Shown piece by piece: positions 55,262 to 63,281 of a stretch of DNA of 64,000 bases. Position numbers and translations under genes: made by a program. Below the pieces are notes generated by a model. It had not been told where the DNA came from, made no database searches, and saw only the letters and a list, made by a program, of their open reading frames with translations. Every line of letters begins with the position of its first letter. The stretch's first letter is position 1. The stretch comes from Pseudonocardia broussonetiae (GTDB taxonomy: Bacteria; Actinomycetota; Actinomycetes; Mycobacteriales; Pseudonocardiaceae): contig NZ_CP053564.1 of NCBI RefSeq assembly GCF_013155125.1, forward strand, positions 255,501-319,500, written 5' to 3'.

Positions 55262-57208
55262 GTGAAGCCGTTCGTGATCAACAGCCACGGCAAGCTCGTG
55301 TTCCCCGCGACGATCCTCGGGGAACTCGACTTCTCGGTCCTCGACACCCTCGAGCAGTTCACGGCCGTCATCGGGAGGGACTACGAGTCCAAGGCCCCGA
55401 CCGGCACCGACCTGCTGCAACGGGTCGAGGCCGGTGCCTACGACAGCCGGTTCGCGCTCCTGCGCGACCTGGCCCAGAACCTGTTCTGGGTCAACCGCTA
55501 CTCCATGACCATGTTCGACAAGAGACCCACCCGCTTCCGCGACCTGCCGCGCACGCGCGGTGACGTCTTCCTCCCCGTCCTCACCCCGTGGGAGGACGGC
55601 GAGCGCAAGGTCGCGGCCGTCGAGCAGGCCTACCGGTCCCTGCCCGCCACCTACGACGCCGAGGCGGAGGACCGCGCGTTCGCGCTGCTGTTCGACGTCT
55701 TCCGGCACAAGCGCCACCACGCCACGGAGCTGCCGGCGATCAAGCCGACGGTGGCCGAGCTGCTCGCGCAGCCCGAGGCGCTCACCTGGGTCCTGCCCGC
55801 GCACGACCCGGACTTCCCGACCTTCTCGGTCGCCGACATCCTCGACGCCGACGAGTCGGTGCCCGAGCTGGAGGCGCTCTCGCGCTGGGCGATGGTGCTG
55901 CACAACCAGTACCCGTGGGAGCGCGCCGAGACGGCGCTGCGGCCCGTCGGCGAGATCGGCGACGACGACGTCGTGATCGCGCTGCACCCGCGCAACCGCG
56001 ACGTCAGCGCGTTCATCGAGCGCGTCCGCTCCGGCACGTCCGCGACGGCGTCGGTGCTGCCGCCGCCGCTGCCGCCCGTCGAGCCGGTCACGCCCTACCC
56101 GCCGACGCGGGTGCGCGAGGCCTTCGCGGTCAAGCCGGTGCTGGAGGCGCTGTCGGTGGTGCGGGGCGAGCTCGTCTGCTCCAACGACGACGTCATCCGC
56201 AACGCCAGCTTCTCCTGGTCGCCGATGAGCGCGGCGGAGATCAGCAAGAAGACCGGCATCGACGAGCGCCGCTACTCGGAGCGGCCGCTGGAGCAGCTCG
56301 CCCTCGACGCGGCGCTCGCCGCACTGGAGCACTCCGGCCGCACGCCGGCCGAGATCGGCGCGGTCCTCGTCGCCACCTGCACCAGCGAGCGGCTGATCCC
56401 GTCCGTGGCGTGCTGGCTGTCGGGCCAGCTGGGCATCCTGCAGACGCACATGTCGGCCGACATCGTCGCGGCCTGCGCGGGCCTGCCCTACGGGCTGTCG
56501 GAGGCCGTGCGCCTGCTGCAGGAGGTCCAGCGGCCGGTGCTGCTCGTGTGCGTCGAGAAGTTCTCGGACAAGATCGGCGCGGTCCGCACCTCGCGCATGA
56601 TCTTCGGCGACGGCGCGGCCGCGATCGTGGTGGCGCCCGGCGAGACCAGCGACGTCGAGCTGCTGCAGACCTACGCCAGCGGGCCGGTCAGCGAGGTCAA
56701 CTCGATCATCTGGCCGAACCCGGAGTTCGACAACGACATCACCGTCTACGGGCCCGAGGTCAAGTCGCTGGTGCAGCGCTACCTCGACCAGATGCTCGGC
56801 GAGCTGGCCACCGAGCCCGACCCCGACGAGCCGGGCCGCCCGATGATCGACTCGATCGACCTCATCGTGCCGCACCAGGCCAACAAGACGATGATCCTGG
56901 GCCTGGCCGACAAGGCCGGGCTCTCGCACGACCAGCTGTACTTCGACATCGAGACGATGGGCAACGTCTCCGCCGCATCCATCCCGATCGCCATCGCGGA
57001 CGCCGTGCGCGACGGCGTGATCGACTCTCCCGTCCGGGTCTTCGCGCCCGGGTTCGGGGCGGGCGCGGTCGGCGGCTACGCCGTGCTCCGCGTCGACCCG
57101 TCGATCGTCGCCCCGGAACGCGCGGCGACGTCCGGCACCACCGACGGCCCGCGCGCGGCCGAGCGACCCACCACCACTGACGACGTCCGCGTGGCGTTCG
57201 GGGAATGA
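55262..57208 (+). CDS. KAS III (FabH-like) ketosynthase with ~290-residue unrecognised N-terminal domain
   Basis: A condensing enzyme of 648 residues from GTG 55262, which has GGGTAGGG upstream (GTG 55238 is an alternative). The C-terminal part, about 290-620, is a complete KAS III: C405 in VAACAGLPYG, H538 in VPHQANKTM and N568 in MGNVSAASIP. The C-H and H-N gaps (133 and 30) equal those of E. coli FabH (132 and 30). The N-terminal part (INSHGKLVFPATILGELDFSVLD, later HKRHHATELPAIKP) is soluble, mixed alpha/beta, and unknown to me; FabH is about 320 residues alone. The next gene is a coupled PhaB-like reductase. It may make acetoacetyl-CoA or a specialised acyl chain; that is inference. Confidence 0.85.
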   Translation: MKPFVINSHGKLVFPATILGELDFSVLDTLEQFTAVIGRDYESKAPTGTDLLQRVEAGAYDSRFALLRDLAQNLFWVNRYSMTMFDKRPTRFRDLPRTRGDVFLPVLTPWEDGERKVAAVEQAYRSLPATYDAEAEDRAFALLFDVFRHKRHHATELPAIKPTVAELLAQPEALTWVLPAHDPDFPTFSVADILDADESVPELEALSRWAMVLHNQYPWERAETALRPVGEIGDDDVVIALHPRNRDVSAFIERVRSGTSATASVLPPPLPPVEPVTPYPPTRVREAFAVKPVLEALSVVRGELVCSNDDVIRNASFSWSPMSAAEISKKTGIDERRYSERPLEQLALDAALAALEHSGRTPAEIGAVLVATCTSERLIPSVACWLSGQLGILQTHMSADIVAACAGLPYGLSEAVRLLQEVQRPVLLVCVEKFSDKIGAVRTSRMIFGDGAAAIVVAPGETSDVELLQTYASGPVSEVNSIIWPNPEFDNDITVYGPEVKSLVQRYLDQMLGELATEPDPDEPGRPMIDSIDLIVPHQANKTMILGLADKAGLSHDQLYFDIETMGNVSAASIPIAIADAVRDGVIDSPVRVFAPGFGAGAVGGYAVLRVDPSIVAPERAATSGTTDGPRAAERPTTTDDVRVAFGE

Positions 57209-57216
57209 GGGACACC

Positions 57217-57957
57217 ATGACCGACAGGCGAGTGGCCATCGTGACGGGCGGGGCCCGCGGCATCGGCGCGGCCATCACCACCGCGCTGGCGAAGTCCGGC
57301 GTGCACGTGGCGGCCGGGTACAGCTCCAACAGCCAGGCCGCCGAGGAGCTGGCCGAGAAGCTGGGTGCCGAGGGCGCCTCGGTGTCGACGCACCAGGGCA
57401 ACGTCGGCTCGCCCGACGACTGCCAGCGCGTCGTGGGCGAGGTGCTCGAGCAGTACGGGCGCGTCGACTACCTCGTGAACAACGCGGGCGTGACCGTCGA
57501 CAAGACCATGCGCAAGATGTCGGTCGAGGACTGGCACGCGGTGCTGCGCGTCAACCTCTCCGGCGCGTTCTACATGACCAAGCCGGTGCTCGACCACATG
57601 CTCGAGAAGAAGTTCGGGCGCATCGTCAACATCAGCTCGGTGATCGGCCAGATGGGCAACATCGGCCAGGTCAACTACGCCGCCTCCAAGGCCGGCCTCT
57701 TCGGCCTCACCCAGAGCCTGGCGCGCGAGACGGCGAGCAAGGGCATCACCGTCAACTGCGTGGCGCCGGGCTACATCGAGACCGAGATGGTGGCGGCGAT
57801 CCCGAAGGAGGCCTTCGACAAGATCGTCGCGAAGGTGCCTGTGGGGCGGCTGGGGCAGGCGTCGGAGATCGCGCGGGCCGTGCAGTTCCTGGTCGACGAC
57901 GAGGCCGGCTACATCACCGGCAGCGTCATCTCGGTGAACGGCGGGATGGACATGTAG
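57217..57957 (+). CDS. PhaB/FabG-like acetoacetyl-(CoA/ACP) reductase
   Basis: NAD(P)H-dependent short-chain dehydrogenase, 246 residues. Cofactor loop TGGARGIG at 10-17, NNAG at 88-91, catalytic S141, Y154 and K158 in SSVIGQMGNIGQVNYAASKAG. The C-terminal region APGYIETEMVAAIPKEAFDKIVAKVPVGRLG is closest to acetoacetyl-CoA reductases PhaB. ATG 57217 has GAGGGAC upstream; ATG 57205 overlaps the previous stop. It would reduce the 3-ketoacyl product of the adjacent KAS III. Acyl-ACP use (FabG) is the alternative. Confidence 0.88.
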   Translation: MTDRRVAIVTGGARGIGAAITTALAKSGVHVAAGYSSNSQAAEELAEKLGAEGASVSTHQGNVGSPDDCQRVVGEVLEQYGRVDYLVNNAGVTVDKTMRKMSVEDWHAVLRVNLSGAFYMTKPVLDHMLEKKFGRIVNISSVIGQMGNIGQVNYAASKAGLFGLTQSLARETASKGITVNCVAPGYIETEMVAAIPKEAFDKIVAKVPVGRLGQASEIARAVQFLVDDEAGYITGSVISVNGGMDM

Positions 57958-58227
57958 GTGTCGCGCCCGCCCCGCCGCCGCGCTGTTGACGGGTGGCGGG
58001 GTGGGGCGCACCGCGTGGTCGTCGCGCCGCGATCACCGGCGGCGGGGCAGGAACGTGACACCAGCGTCCTCCGGACGACCGTGACGGCGCACTCCCGACG
58101 ATCACCGGCGGCCGCACCCTCCGCACGCCACCGCTCGCCCTTGATCGCCGCGAACCGCACCTCACGTTCTCGGCGGCAAACGTGGTGTGCGGTCGGCAGC
58201 GATCACCGTCGCGCCGGCGAGCGGGCC
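57958..58227. terminator. 270-bp convergent gap with imperfect hairpin and CGATCACCG repeats
   Basis: No coding frame is supported. CCGCACCTCACGTT (58155-58168) pairs with AACGTGGTGTGCGG (58179-58192) apart from two central mismatches, loop 10 nt: a candidate bidirectional terminator. CGATCACCG followed by GCGG or TCG occurs three times (about 58029, 58099, 58200). Confidence 0.55.
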
Positions 58228-59211
58228 TCAGCTGATCGACGGCACCCGCTCCCCCTCCACCGGCTCACCGGGCGGGGTGCCGTCGCCGAAGGGGCGGCCG
58301 CCGAGGGCCTCGCGGCCGTGGGGGTCGAGCCAGGGGCGGACGTCGGGGCCCAGGGGCACCACGCCGCTCGGGTTGATCGTGTGGTGCACGCCGTAGTAGT
58401 GCTGCTTGATCTGCACGAAGTCGGTGGTGTCACCGAAGCCGGGGGTCTGGAAGAGGTCGCGGGCGTAGGCCCACAACACCGGCATCTCGGCCAGCTTCTG
58501 CCGGTTGCACTTGAAGTGGCCGTGGTAGGCGGCGTCGAAGCGGACGAGGGTGACCCAGAGGCGGATGTCGGCCTCGGTGATCGTGTCGCCGACGAGGTAG
58601 CGGCGGTCGGCCAGGCGCTCGGACAGGGCGTCGAGGCGGCCGAACAGCTCGCCGTAGGCCTTCTCGTAGGCCTCCTGCGTGCTCGCGAACCCGCACTTGT
58701 AGACGCCGTTGTTGACGTCCTCGTAGAACGAGGCGATGACCTCGTCGATCTCGTCGCGGTGCGCCTGCGGGTAGAGGTCGGGGGCGCCGGGGCGGTGGTG
58801 GGCGGTCCACTGCGTGGAGAAGTCCAGCGTCAGCTGCTGGAAGCCGTTGGTGGCGACCTTCCCGCTGCTCACCTCGACCATCGCCGGCACCGTGACGCCG
58901 GCGTCGAAGTCGGGGTCGGCGGCGCGGTAGGCCTCGCCGAGGTACTCGATGCCGAGCACCGGGTCCTTGCAATCGGGGTCGAGGTGGAACCGCCAGCTGC
59001 GCTCGTCGTGCAGCGGGCCCGCGATCCCCATCGAGATCGCCGGGTCCAGCCCGAGCAGCCGCCGCACGATCACCGAGCGGTGCGCCCACGGGCACGCCCG
59101 CGCGACGACGAGCCGGTAGCGGCCCGCCTCGACCGGCCAGGCCGTGGACCCGTCGGAGGTGATGCGCGCGTCGAGCGCGACGGGCTCCCGTTCGAAACCG
59201 CCTTCGGTCAT
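58228..59211 (-). CDS. Xi-class glutathione-S-transferase-like reductase (glutathionyl-hydroquinone reductase family)
   Basis: A 327-residue GST-Xi/YqjG-type protein with catalytic cysteine C40 in ARACPWAHRS, a thioredoxin-like N-domain including VPAMVEVSSGKVATNGFQQL and the C-terminal all-helical domain with DVNNGVYKCGFASTQEAYE and VRFDAAYHGHFKCNRQKL. In E. coli and fungi these reduce glutathionyl-hydroquinones. Actinobacteria make mycothiol, so a mycothiol adduct is the likely substrate here (inference). Ends 2 kb from the aromatic operon, where quinone stress could arise. Confidence 0.88.
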   Translation of the reverse strand: MTEGGFEREPVALDARITSDGSTAWPVEAGRYRLVVARACPWAHRSVIVRRLLGLDPAISMGIAGPLHDERSWRFHLDPDCKDPVLGIEYLGEAYRAADPDFDAGVTVPAMVEVSSGKVATNGFQQLTLDFSTQWTAHHRPGAPDLYPQAHRDEIDEVIASFYEDVNNGVYKCGFASTQEAYEKAYGELFGRLDALSERLADRRYLVGDTITEADIRLWVTLVRFDAAYHGHFKCNRQKLAEMPVLWAYARDLFQTPGFGDTTDFVQIKQHYYGVHHTINPSGVVPLGPDVRPWLDPHGREALGGRPFGDGTPPGEPVEGERVPSIS

Positions 59212-59251
59212 GCCCCGAGCCTAGATCGGCCCGCGGCGGCCCGCCGGTCGG

Positions 59252-59920
59252 TCAGTCGTCCTCGCCGCCGTCGTCGTCGCCCTCGTCCTGCTGGTTCGAC
59301 ACGCCGGGGCCGTCGTCGTCGTCGCCCTCGGCGGGGCCGCAGGCGGCTCCGGTGCTGAGCAGGATCGCGGCGCCGGCGGCCGCGGCCACCACGGTGCGCT
59401 TCACGGTCGAATGTCCCATGTGCGCAGCTTCCCACGCCGGGCCGTCGGACCGGTCCCCGGCGGAGTCGTGGTCGGCCTCGTGGTCGTCCTCGAACACCCA
59501 GAACCGCAGCAGCAGGAACCGGCCCGCGCCGCCCAGCACGCTGGCGGCCGCGACGGTGGCCGACTCGAGCAGCGGCGTCGGCGAGTCGACGGCCGTGTGC
59601 AGCGCGAGCAGCACCAGCGAGCTGTAGACCGCGTAGAACGCGACCATCCCGACGGTCTGCACGTGCGCGCGCCAGGGGTGGACCTCCTCGCCGCTGAACG
59701 TGAAGCGGCGGTTGACCTCGGTGCTCACCAGCGTGCTGACCACCAGCGCCGCGAGGTTGGCCGGCAGCAGCTCCATCGAGGTCCGCAGCGTGAGGTAGAC
59801 GAGCGCGTTGACCAGCGTCCCGACGCCCCCGGCGACGACGTAGCGGGCGATCTGGGCGGCCACGGGGTGCCGCTCGCGCAGCGAGTGGCCCGGTGCGCGT
59901 GACGCCGTCAGCACCACCAT
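59252..59920 (-). CDS. GtrA-like membrane protein with appended lipoprotein-like tail
   Basis: Residues 1-150 are a GtrA/DPMS-family flippase: ARYVVAGGVGTLVNALVYLTLR, VNRRFTFSGEE and the closing RFLLLRFWVFED, four helices; such proteins assist lipid-linked sugar transfer. The reading frame continues without stop through a hydrophilic linker, then an apparent second start (ATG 59419) with basic residues, an Ala-rich helix and lipobox LSTGAAC, ending in a highly acidic tail rich in Asp and Glu. The second part alone would be a 55-residue lipoprotein. Either a fusion or two overlapping in-frame genes. Start 59920 has GGAGGGGGG upstream. Confidence 0.72.
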   Translation of the reverse strand: MVVLTASRAPGHSLRERHPVAAQIARYVVAGGVGTLVNALVYLTLRTSMELLPANLAALVVSTLVSTEVNRRFTFSGEEVHPWRAHVQTVGMVAFYAVYSSLVLLALHTAVDSPTPLLESATVAAASVLGGAGRFLLLRFWVFEDDHEADHDSAGDRSDGPAWEAAHMGHSTVKRTVVAAAAGAAILLSTGAACGPAEGDDDDGPGVSNQQDEGDDDGGEDD

Positions 59921-60082
59921 CCCGCACCCCCCTCCGCCTCGACCCCAGCTCATCACACGGGACGAGGTGAGCGCTGTCGCTCACCTGTGTGAACGCTGTG
60001 AGCACGGCAGGATTTCCCGACCGCGTCATGATCTACGCGTGAGGGTCCTCACCGGTTCGGCCGGGGAGGGCGCGGGAGGGGC

Positions 60083-60595
60083 TCAGATGACGAAGAACAC
60101 CGTCTCGCCCTCGCCGCGCAGGCGGATGTCGAAGCGCAGCTCCCCCGGCCCGGCGTCGGTGGCGACGAGGGTCGCGGCGCGGTCGGGCGGCAGCGCCGAC
60201 AGCACCGGGTCGGCGGCGTTGGCCGCCGCCTCGTCGGGGAAGTAGATGCGGGTGACGACGCGGTCGAGCAGCCCCCGGGCGAACACCGAGACGTCGACGT
60301 GCGGGGCCTGGCCGTCGCCGGTCGCCCCCGGCTTCACGGTGACGACCTCCCACGAGCCGTCCGGGCGGGTGGAGGCGCGGCCGAAGCCGAACAGCGGGTC
60401 GTCGAAGCGGCCCTCGGCGTCGGCCTGCCAGGTCTCGATCAGCCCGTCGGGGACCGGCTCGCCCGCCCCGTCGTAGAGCGTCCCGGAGATCCGCACCGCG
60501 CCGGGGCTCCCCGCCGGCACCACGAGGTGGCCGTCGGGCCAGGTCAGGCCGATCGACAGGAACGGGCCGACGGTCTGGGACGGCGTCTCACTCAT
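60083..60595 (-). CDS. pcaG: Protocatechuate 3,4-dioxygenase alpha subunit
   Basis: Structural subunit of the intradiol ring-cleaving enzyme that opens protocatechuate to beta-carboxy-cis,cis-muconate. The 170-residue chain starts SETPSQTVGPFLSIGL, carries the intradiol fold motifs VRISGTLYDGAGEPVPDGLIETWQAD and PHVDVSVFARGLLDRVVTRIYFPDE, and lacks the iron Tyr/His set of the beta chain, as PcaG should. ATG overlaps the pcaH stop by 8 bp. Last gene of pobA-pcaH-pcaG; the later beta-ketoadipate genes are not in this window. Confidence 0.93.
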   Translation of the reverse strand: MSETPSQTVGPFLSIGLTWPDGHLVVPAGSPGAVRISGTLYDGAGEPVPDGLIETWQADAEGRFDDPLFGFGRASTRPDGSWEVVTVKPGATGDGQAPHVDVSVFARGLLDRVVTRIYFPDEAAANAADPVLSALPPDRAATLVATDAGPGELRFDIRLRGEGETVFFVI

Positions 60596-61286
60596 GAGGC
60601 TCCTCGAACGGGGTCTGGTCGCGGCCGCGCAGCACGACGTCGAAGCGGTAGGCCAGTGCCCAGTCGGCGCGGGTGGCGTCGAGGTCGAACGTGGACACCA
60701 TCCGCATCCGCGCCTTCTCGTCGGGCACCGAGCCGAAGATCGGGTCCTGGGCGAACAGCGGGTCGTCCGGGAAGTACATCTGCGTGACGAGCCGCTGGGT
60801 GAACGCGCGCCCGAACAGCGAGAGGTGGATGTGGGCGGGGCGCCAGGCGTTGTGGTGGTTGCCCCACGGGTAGGCGCCGGGCTTGATCGTCGTGAACGAG
60901 TACGAGCCGTCGGAGCCGGTGACCACGCGGCCGCCGCCGGTGAAGTTCGGGTCGAGCGGCGCGGGCCAGTCGTCGCGGGCGTGGGCGTAGCGGCCCGCCG
61001 CGTTGGCCTGCCAGATCTCGACGAGCGAGTCGGGCACGGCGCGCCCGTCGGAGTCCAGGACGCGCCCGAACACGATGATCCGCTGCCCGATCGGCTCCCC
61101 CGCGTGCTGGCGGGTGAGGTCGTGGTCGGACGGGCCGGACGGGCCGGCGAGCGCGGGCCCGGCCAGCTCCGTGAGTCCCTGCGGCAGCACGACGGGCGCG
61201 TGCGACGGCGCGCGCAGCGCGGTGCTGCGGTAGCCCGGCGACAGCAGCGGCGGGTGCGTGCCGTCGGCGGCGGGGCGGTAGGTCAT
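60588..61286 (-). CDS. pcaH: Protocatechuate 3,4-dioxygenase beta subunit
   Basis: Catalytic Fe(III) subunit, 232 residues. The four iron ligands are Y100, Y139, H152 and H154 (gaps 39, 13 and 2, equal to Y408, Y447, H460 and H462 of the Pseudomonas enzyme). They lie in LVEIWQANAAGRY and YPWGNHHNAWRPAHIHLSLFG. Its ATG shares a base with the pobA stop (TGATG), and its stop overlaps pcaG. Cytosolic heteromer with PcaG. Confidence 0.95.
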   Translation of the reverse strand: MTYRPAADGTHPPLLSPGYRSTALRAPSHAPVVLPQGLTELAGPALAGPSGPSDHDLTRQHAGEPIGQRIIVFGRVLDSDGRAVPDSLVEIWQANAAGRYAHARDDWPAPLDPNFTGGGRVVTGSDGSYSFTTIKPGAYPWGNHHNAWRPAHIHLSLFGRAFTQRLVTQMYFPDDPLFAQDPIFGSVPDEKARMRMVSTFDLDATRADWALAYRFDVVLRGRDQTPFEEPHE

Positions 61287-62428
61287 CAGACGCTCCCGTG
61301 GGGCAGGCCGACGTAGTTCTCGGCGAGGGTGGTGGCCGCGGCACGCGAGCTGACCGTCTGGCGCAGCTGGGAGAGCTGCAGCCTGCGGTCGAACGCGTCG
61401 GCGGCCGGGTCGGTGTGCAGCATCGATGTCATCCACCAGGAGAAGTGCTCGGCGCGCCACACCCGGCGCAGGCAGGTGTCGGAGTAGCCGTCGATCCCGG
61501 TGTCGTCGCCGTCCTGCAGGTGGGTGGTGAGCGCGTCGGCCAGCACCCGGACGTCGGCGATCGCGAGGTTCATGCCCTTCGCCCCGGTCGGCGGGACGAT
61601 GTGCGCGGCGTCGCCGGCCAGGAACAGCTTCCCGTGCCGCATCGGCTCGGTGACGAAGCTGCGCATCCCGGTGACGCCCTTCTCCAGCAGCGGGCCCTCG
61701 TTGATCTCGGTGCCCAGCCGCTCGTGCAGCTCGTCCCAGATCCGGGCGTCCGACCAGTCGTCGGCGTCGGTGTCGACCGGGACCTGCAGGTACAGCCGCG
61801 TGATCTCGGGGCTGCGCATCGAGTAGAGGGCGAAGCCGCGCTCGTGGTGGGCGTAGACGAGCTCGTCCTGGGTCGGGGCGGCCTTCGCGAGGATCCCCAG
61901 CCAGGCGAACGGGTACTGCCGGTCGTGCGCGGTGTGCGGCACGCAGGCGCGGCTGACGCCGTGGAACCCGTCGGCGCCGACGACGACGTCGCAGCGGAGC
62001 TCGCCGCCGTCGAAGTGGATCACCGGATCGCTCGTGACGTCCTCGATCCGGACGCCCGACACCTCGAACCGCACGTCGCCGCCGTCGGCGAGCCGGGCCG
62101 CGATGAGGTCCTTGACGACCTCCTGCTGCCCGTAGACGACGATGCCGCGCCCGGTGAGGTCGGCGAAGTCGATGCGGTGCTCCTCGCCGTCGAAGCGCAG
62201 GGAGACGCCCTCGTGCGCCATGCCCTCGCGGTCGAGGCGCTCGCCGAGGCCGACCTCCCGCAGCAGCTCGACGGTCGGGTGCTCCAGCACGCCGGCCCGC
62301 ACCCGCTTCTCGACGTACTCGCGGCTGCGCGCCTCCAGCACCACCGACTCGATCCCCCGCCGGGCGAGCAGGTGCGACAGGAGCAGCCCCGCCGGTCCCG
62401 CGCCCACGATGCCCACCTGTGTCCGCAT
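61286..62428 (-). CDS. pobA: 4-hydroxybenzoate 3-monooxygenase
   Basis: FAD and NAD(P)H-dependent hydroxylase that makes protocatechuate from 4-hydroxybenzoate, 380 residues. VGIVGAGPAGLLLSHLLARRGI is the FAD GxGxxG fold, DVVVGADGFHGVSR the DG motif, and LAGDAAHIVPPTGAKGMNLAIAD the GD motif. Length and motifs match PobA. First gene of a coupled operon delivering product straight to PcaHG. Divergent from an IclR regulator across 60 bp. Confidence 0.93.
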   Translation of the reverse strand: MRTQVGIVGAGPAGLLLSHLLARRGIESVVLEARSREYVEKRVRAGVLEHPTVELLREVGLGERLDREGMAHEGVSLRFDGEEHRIDFADLTGRGIVVYGQQEVVKDLIAARLADGGDVRFEVSGVRIEDVTSDPVIHFDGGELRCDVVVGADGFHGVSRACVPHTAHDRQYPFAWLGILAKAAPTQDELVYAHHERGFALYSMRSPEITRLYLQVPVDTDADDWSDARIWDELHERLGTEINEGPLLEKGVTGMRSFVTEPMRHGKLFLAGDAAHIVPPTGAKGMNLAIADVRVLADALTTHLQDGDDTGIDGYSDTCLRRVWRAEHFSWWMTSMLHTDPAADAFDRRLQLSQLRQTVSSRAAATTLAENYVGLPHGSV

Positions 62429-62469
62429 GGGCGCCACGATGACGGAGCGGGCCGCCCGAACTCGACGGG

Positions 62470-62488
62470 CCTTCCGCTGAACGGAAGG
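62470..62488. promoter_or_regulatory. Perfect palindrome between pobA and iclR, likely IclR operator
   Basis: CCTTCCG (62470-62476) and CGGAAGG (62482-62488) around CTGAA, ending at the base before the iclR ATG and 42 bp upstream of pobA. Position and TTCCG/CGGAA symmetry suit an IclR-family operator controlling both promoters. Its right half also overlaps where the iclR ribosome-binding site should be. Confidence 0.6.
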
Positions 62489-63238
62489 ATGGCCCGCGTG
62501 GGCGACACGGTGACGGCGCGCGTGCTGGGCGTCCTCGACGCGTTCTCCGCCGAGCACCCCGAGCTCACGCTGACCGAGATCGCGCGCCGGTCGGCGCTCC
62601 CGCTGTCGACGGCGCACCGGCTCGTCGCCGAGCTCGCCGGCTGGGGCGCGCTGGAGCGCGGCGACGACGGGCGCTACCGGATCGGTCTGCGGCTGTGGGA
62701 GGTCGGCGCGCTGGCCCCGCGGTCGGTGGGCCTGCGCGAGGCCGCGATGCCGTTCCTCACCGACCTGCACGAGGTCACCGGCGAGAACGTGCAGCTCGCG
62801 GTACTCGACGGCGCCGAGGTCGTGTACGTCGACCGGATCTCCGGGCGCGGCGCCGTCAACGTCATCACCCGCGTCGGCGGGCGGCTGCCGCTGCACGCCA
62901 CCGGGGTCGGGCTGGTGCTGCTCGCGCATGCCCCCGCAGCGCTGCAGGAGCAGGTGCTGGCCGCCCCGCTGCGCCGCTACACCGAGCGCACGATCTGCGC
63001 GCCGGCCGAGCTGCGCCGGGTGCTCGCCGACGTGCGGCGCACCGGGGTGGCGGTGAGCGACCGGCAGATCGAGCTCGTGGCGCTGTCGGTCGCCGCGCCG
63101 GTCCGCGGGCCGCGCGACGAGGTGGTGGCGGCCCTGTCGGTCGTGGTCCCCGCGGCCACGTCCGACGCGCGGGCCTACGTGCCGGTGGTGCGGGCGGCGG
63201 CCCGGGGTGTGTCGCGGTCGCTCGGGGCGTCCGGCTGA
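62489..63238 (+). CDS. IclR family regulator of the pob/pca operon
   Basis: A 249-residue regulator. The N-terminal winged helix (about 8-65) includes LTLTEIARRSALPLSTAHRLVAELAGWGALE; the effector domain (about 75-245) has GENVQLAVLDGAEVVYVDRISG and LPLHATGVGLVLLAHA. Resembles PobR/PcaR-type IclR proteins that sense 4-hydroxybenzoate or protocatechuate. Divergent from pobA, so local control is very likely. ATG directly follows the palindrome. Confidence 0.9.
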   Translation: MARVGDTVTARVLGVLDAFSAEHPELTLTEIARRSALPLSTAHRLVAELAGWGALERGDDGRYRIGLRLWEVGALAPRSVGLREAAMPFLTDLHEVTGENVQLAVLDGAEVVYVDRISGRGAVNVITRVGGRLPLHATGVGLVLLAHAPAALQEQVLAAPLRRYTERTICAPAELRRVLADVRRTGVAVSDRQIELVALSVAAPVRGPRDEVVAALSVVVPAATSDARAYVPVVRAAARGVSRSLGASG

Positions 63239-63281
63239 CGGCACTTGCGTCCACGTGCTTCCAGCCGCAACGATCCCGACG

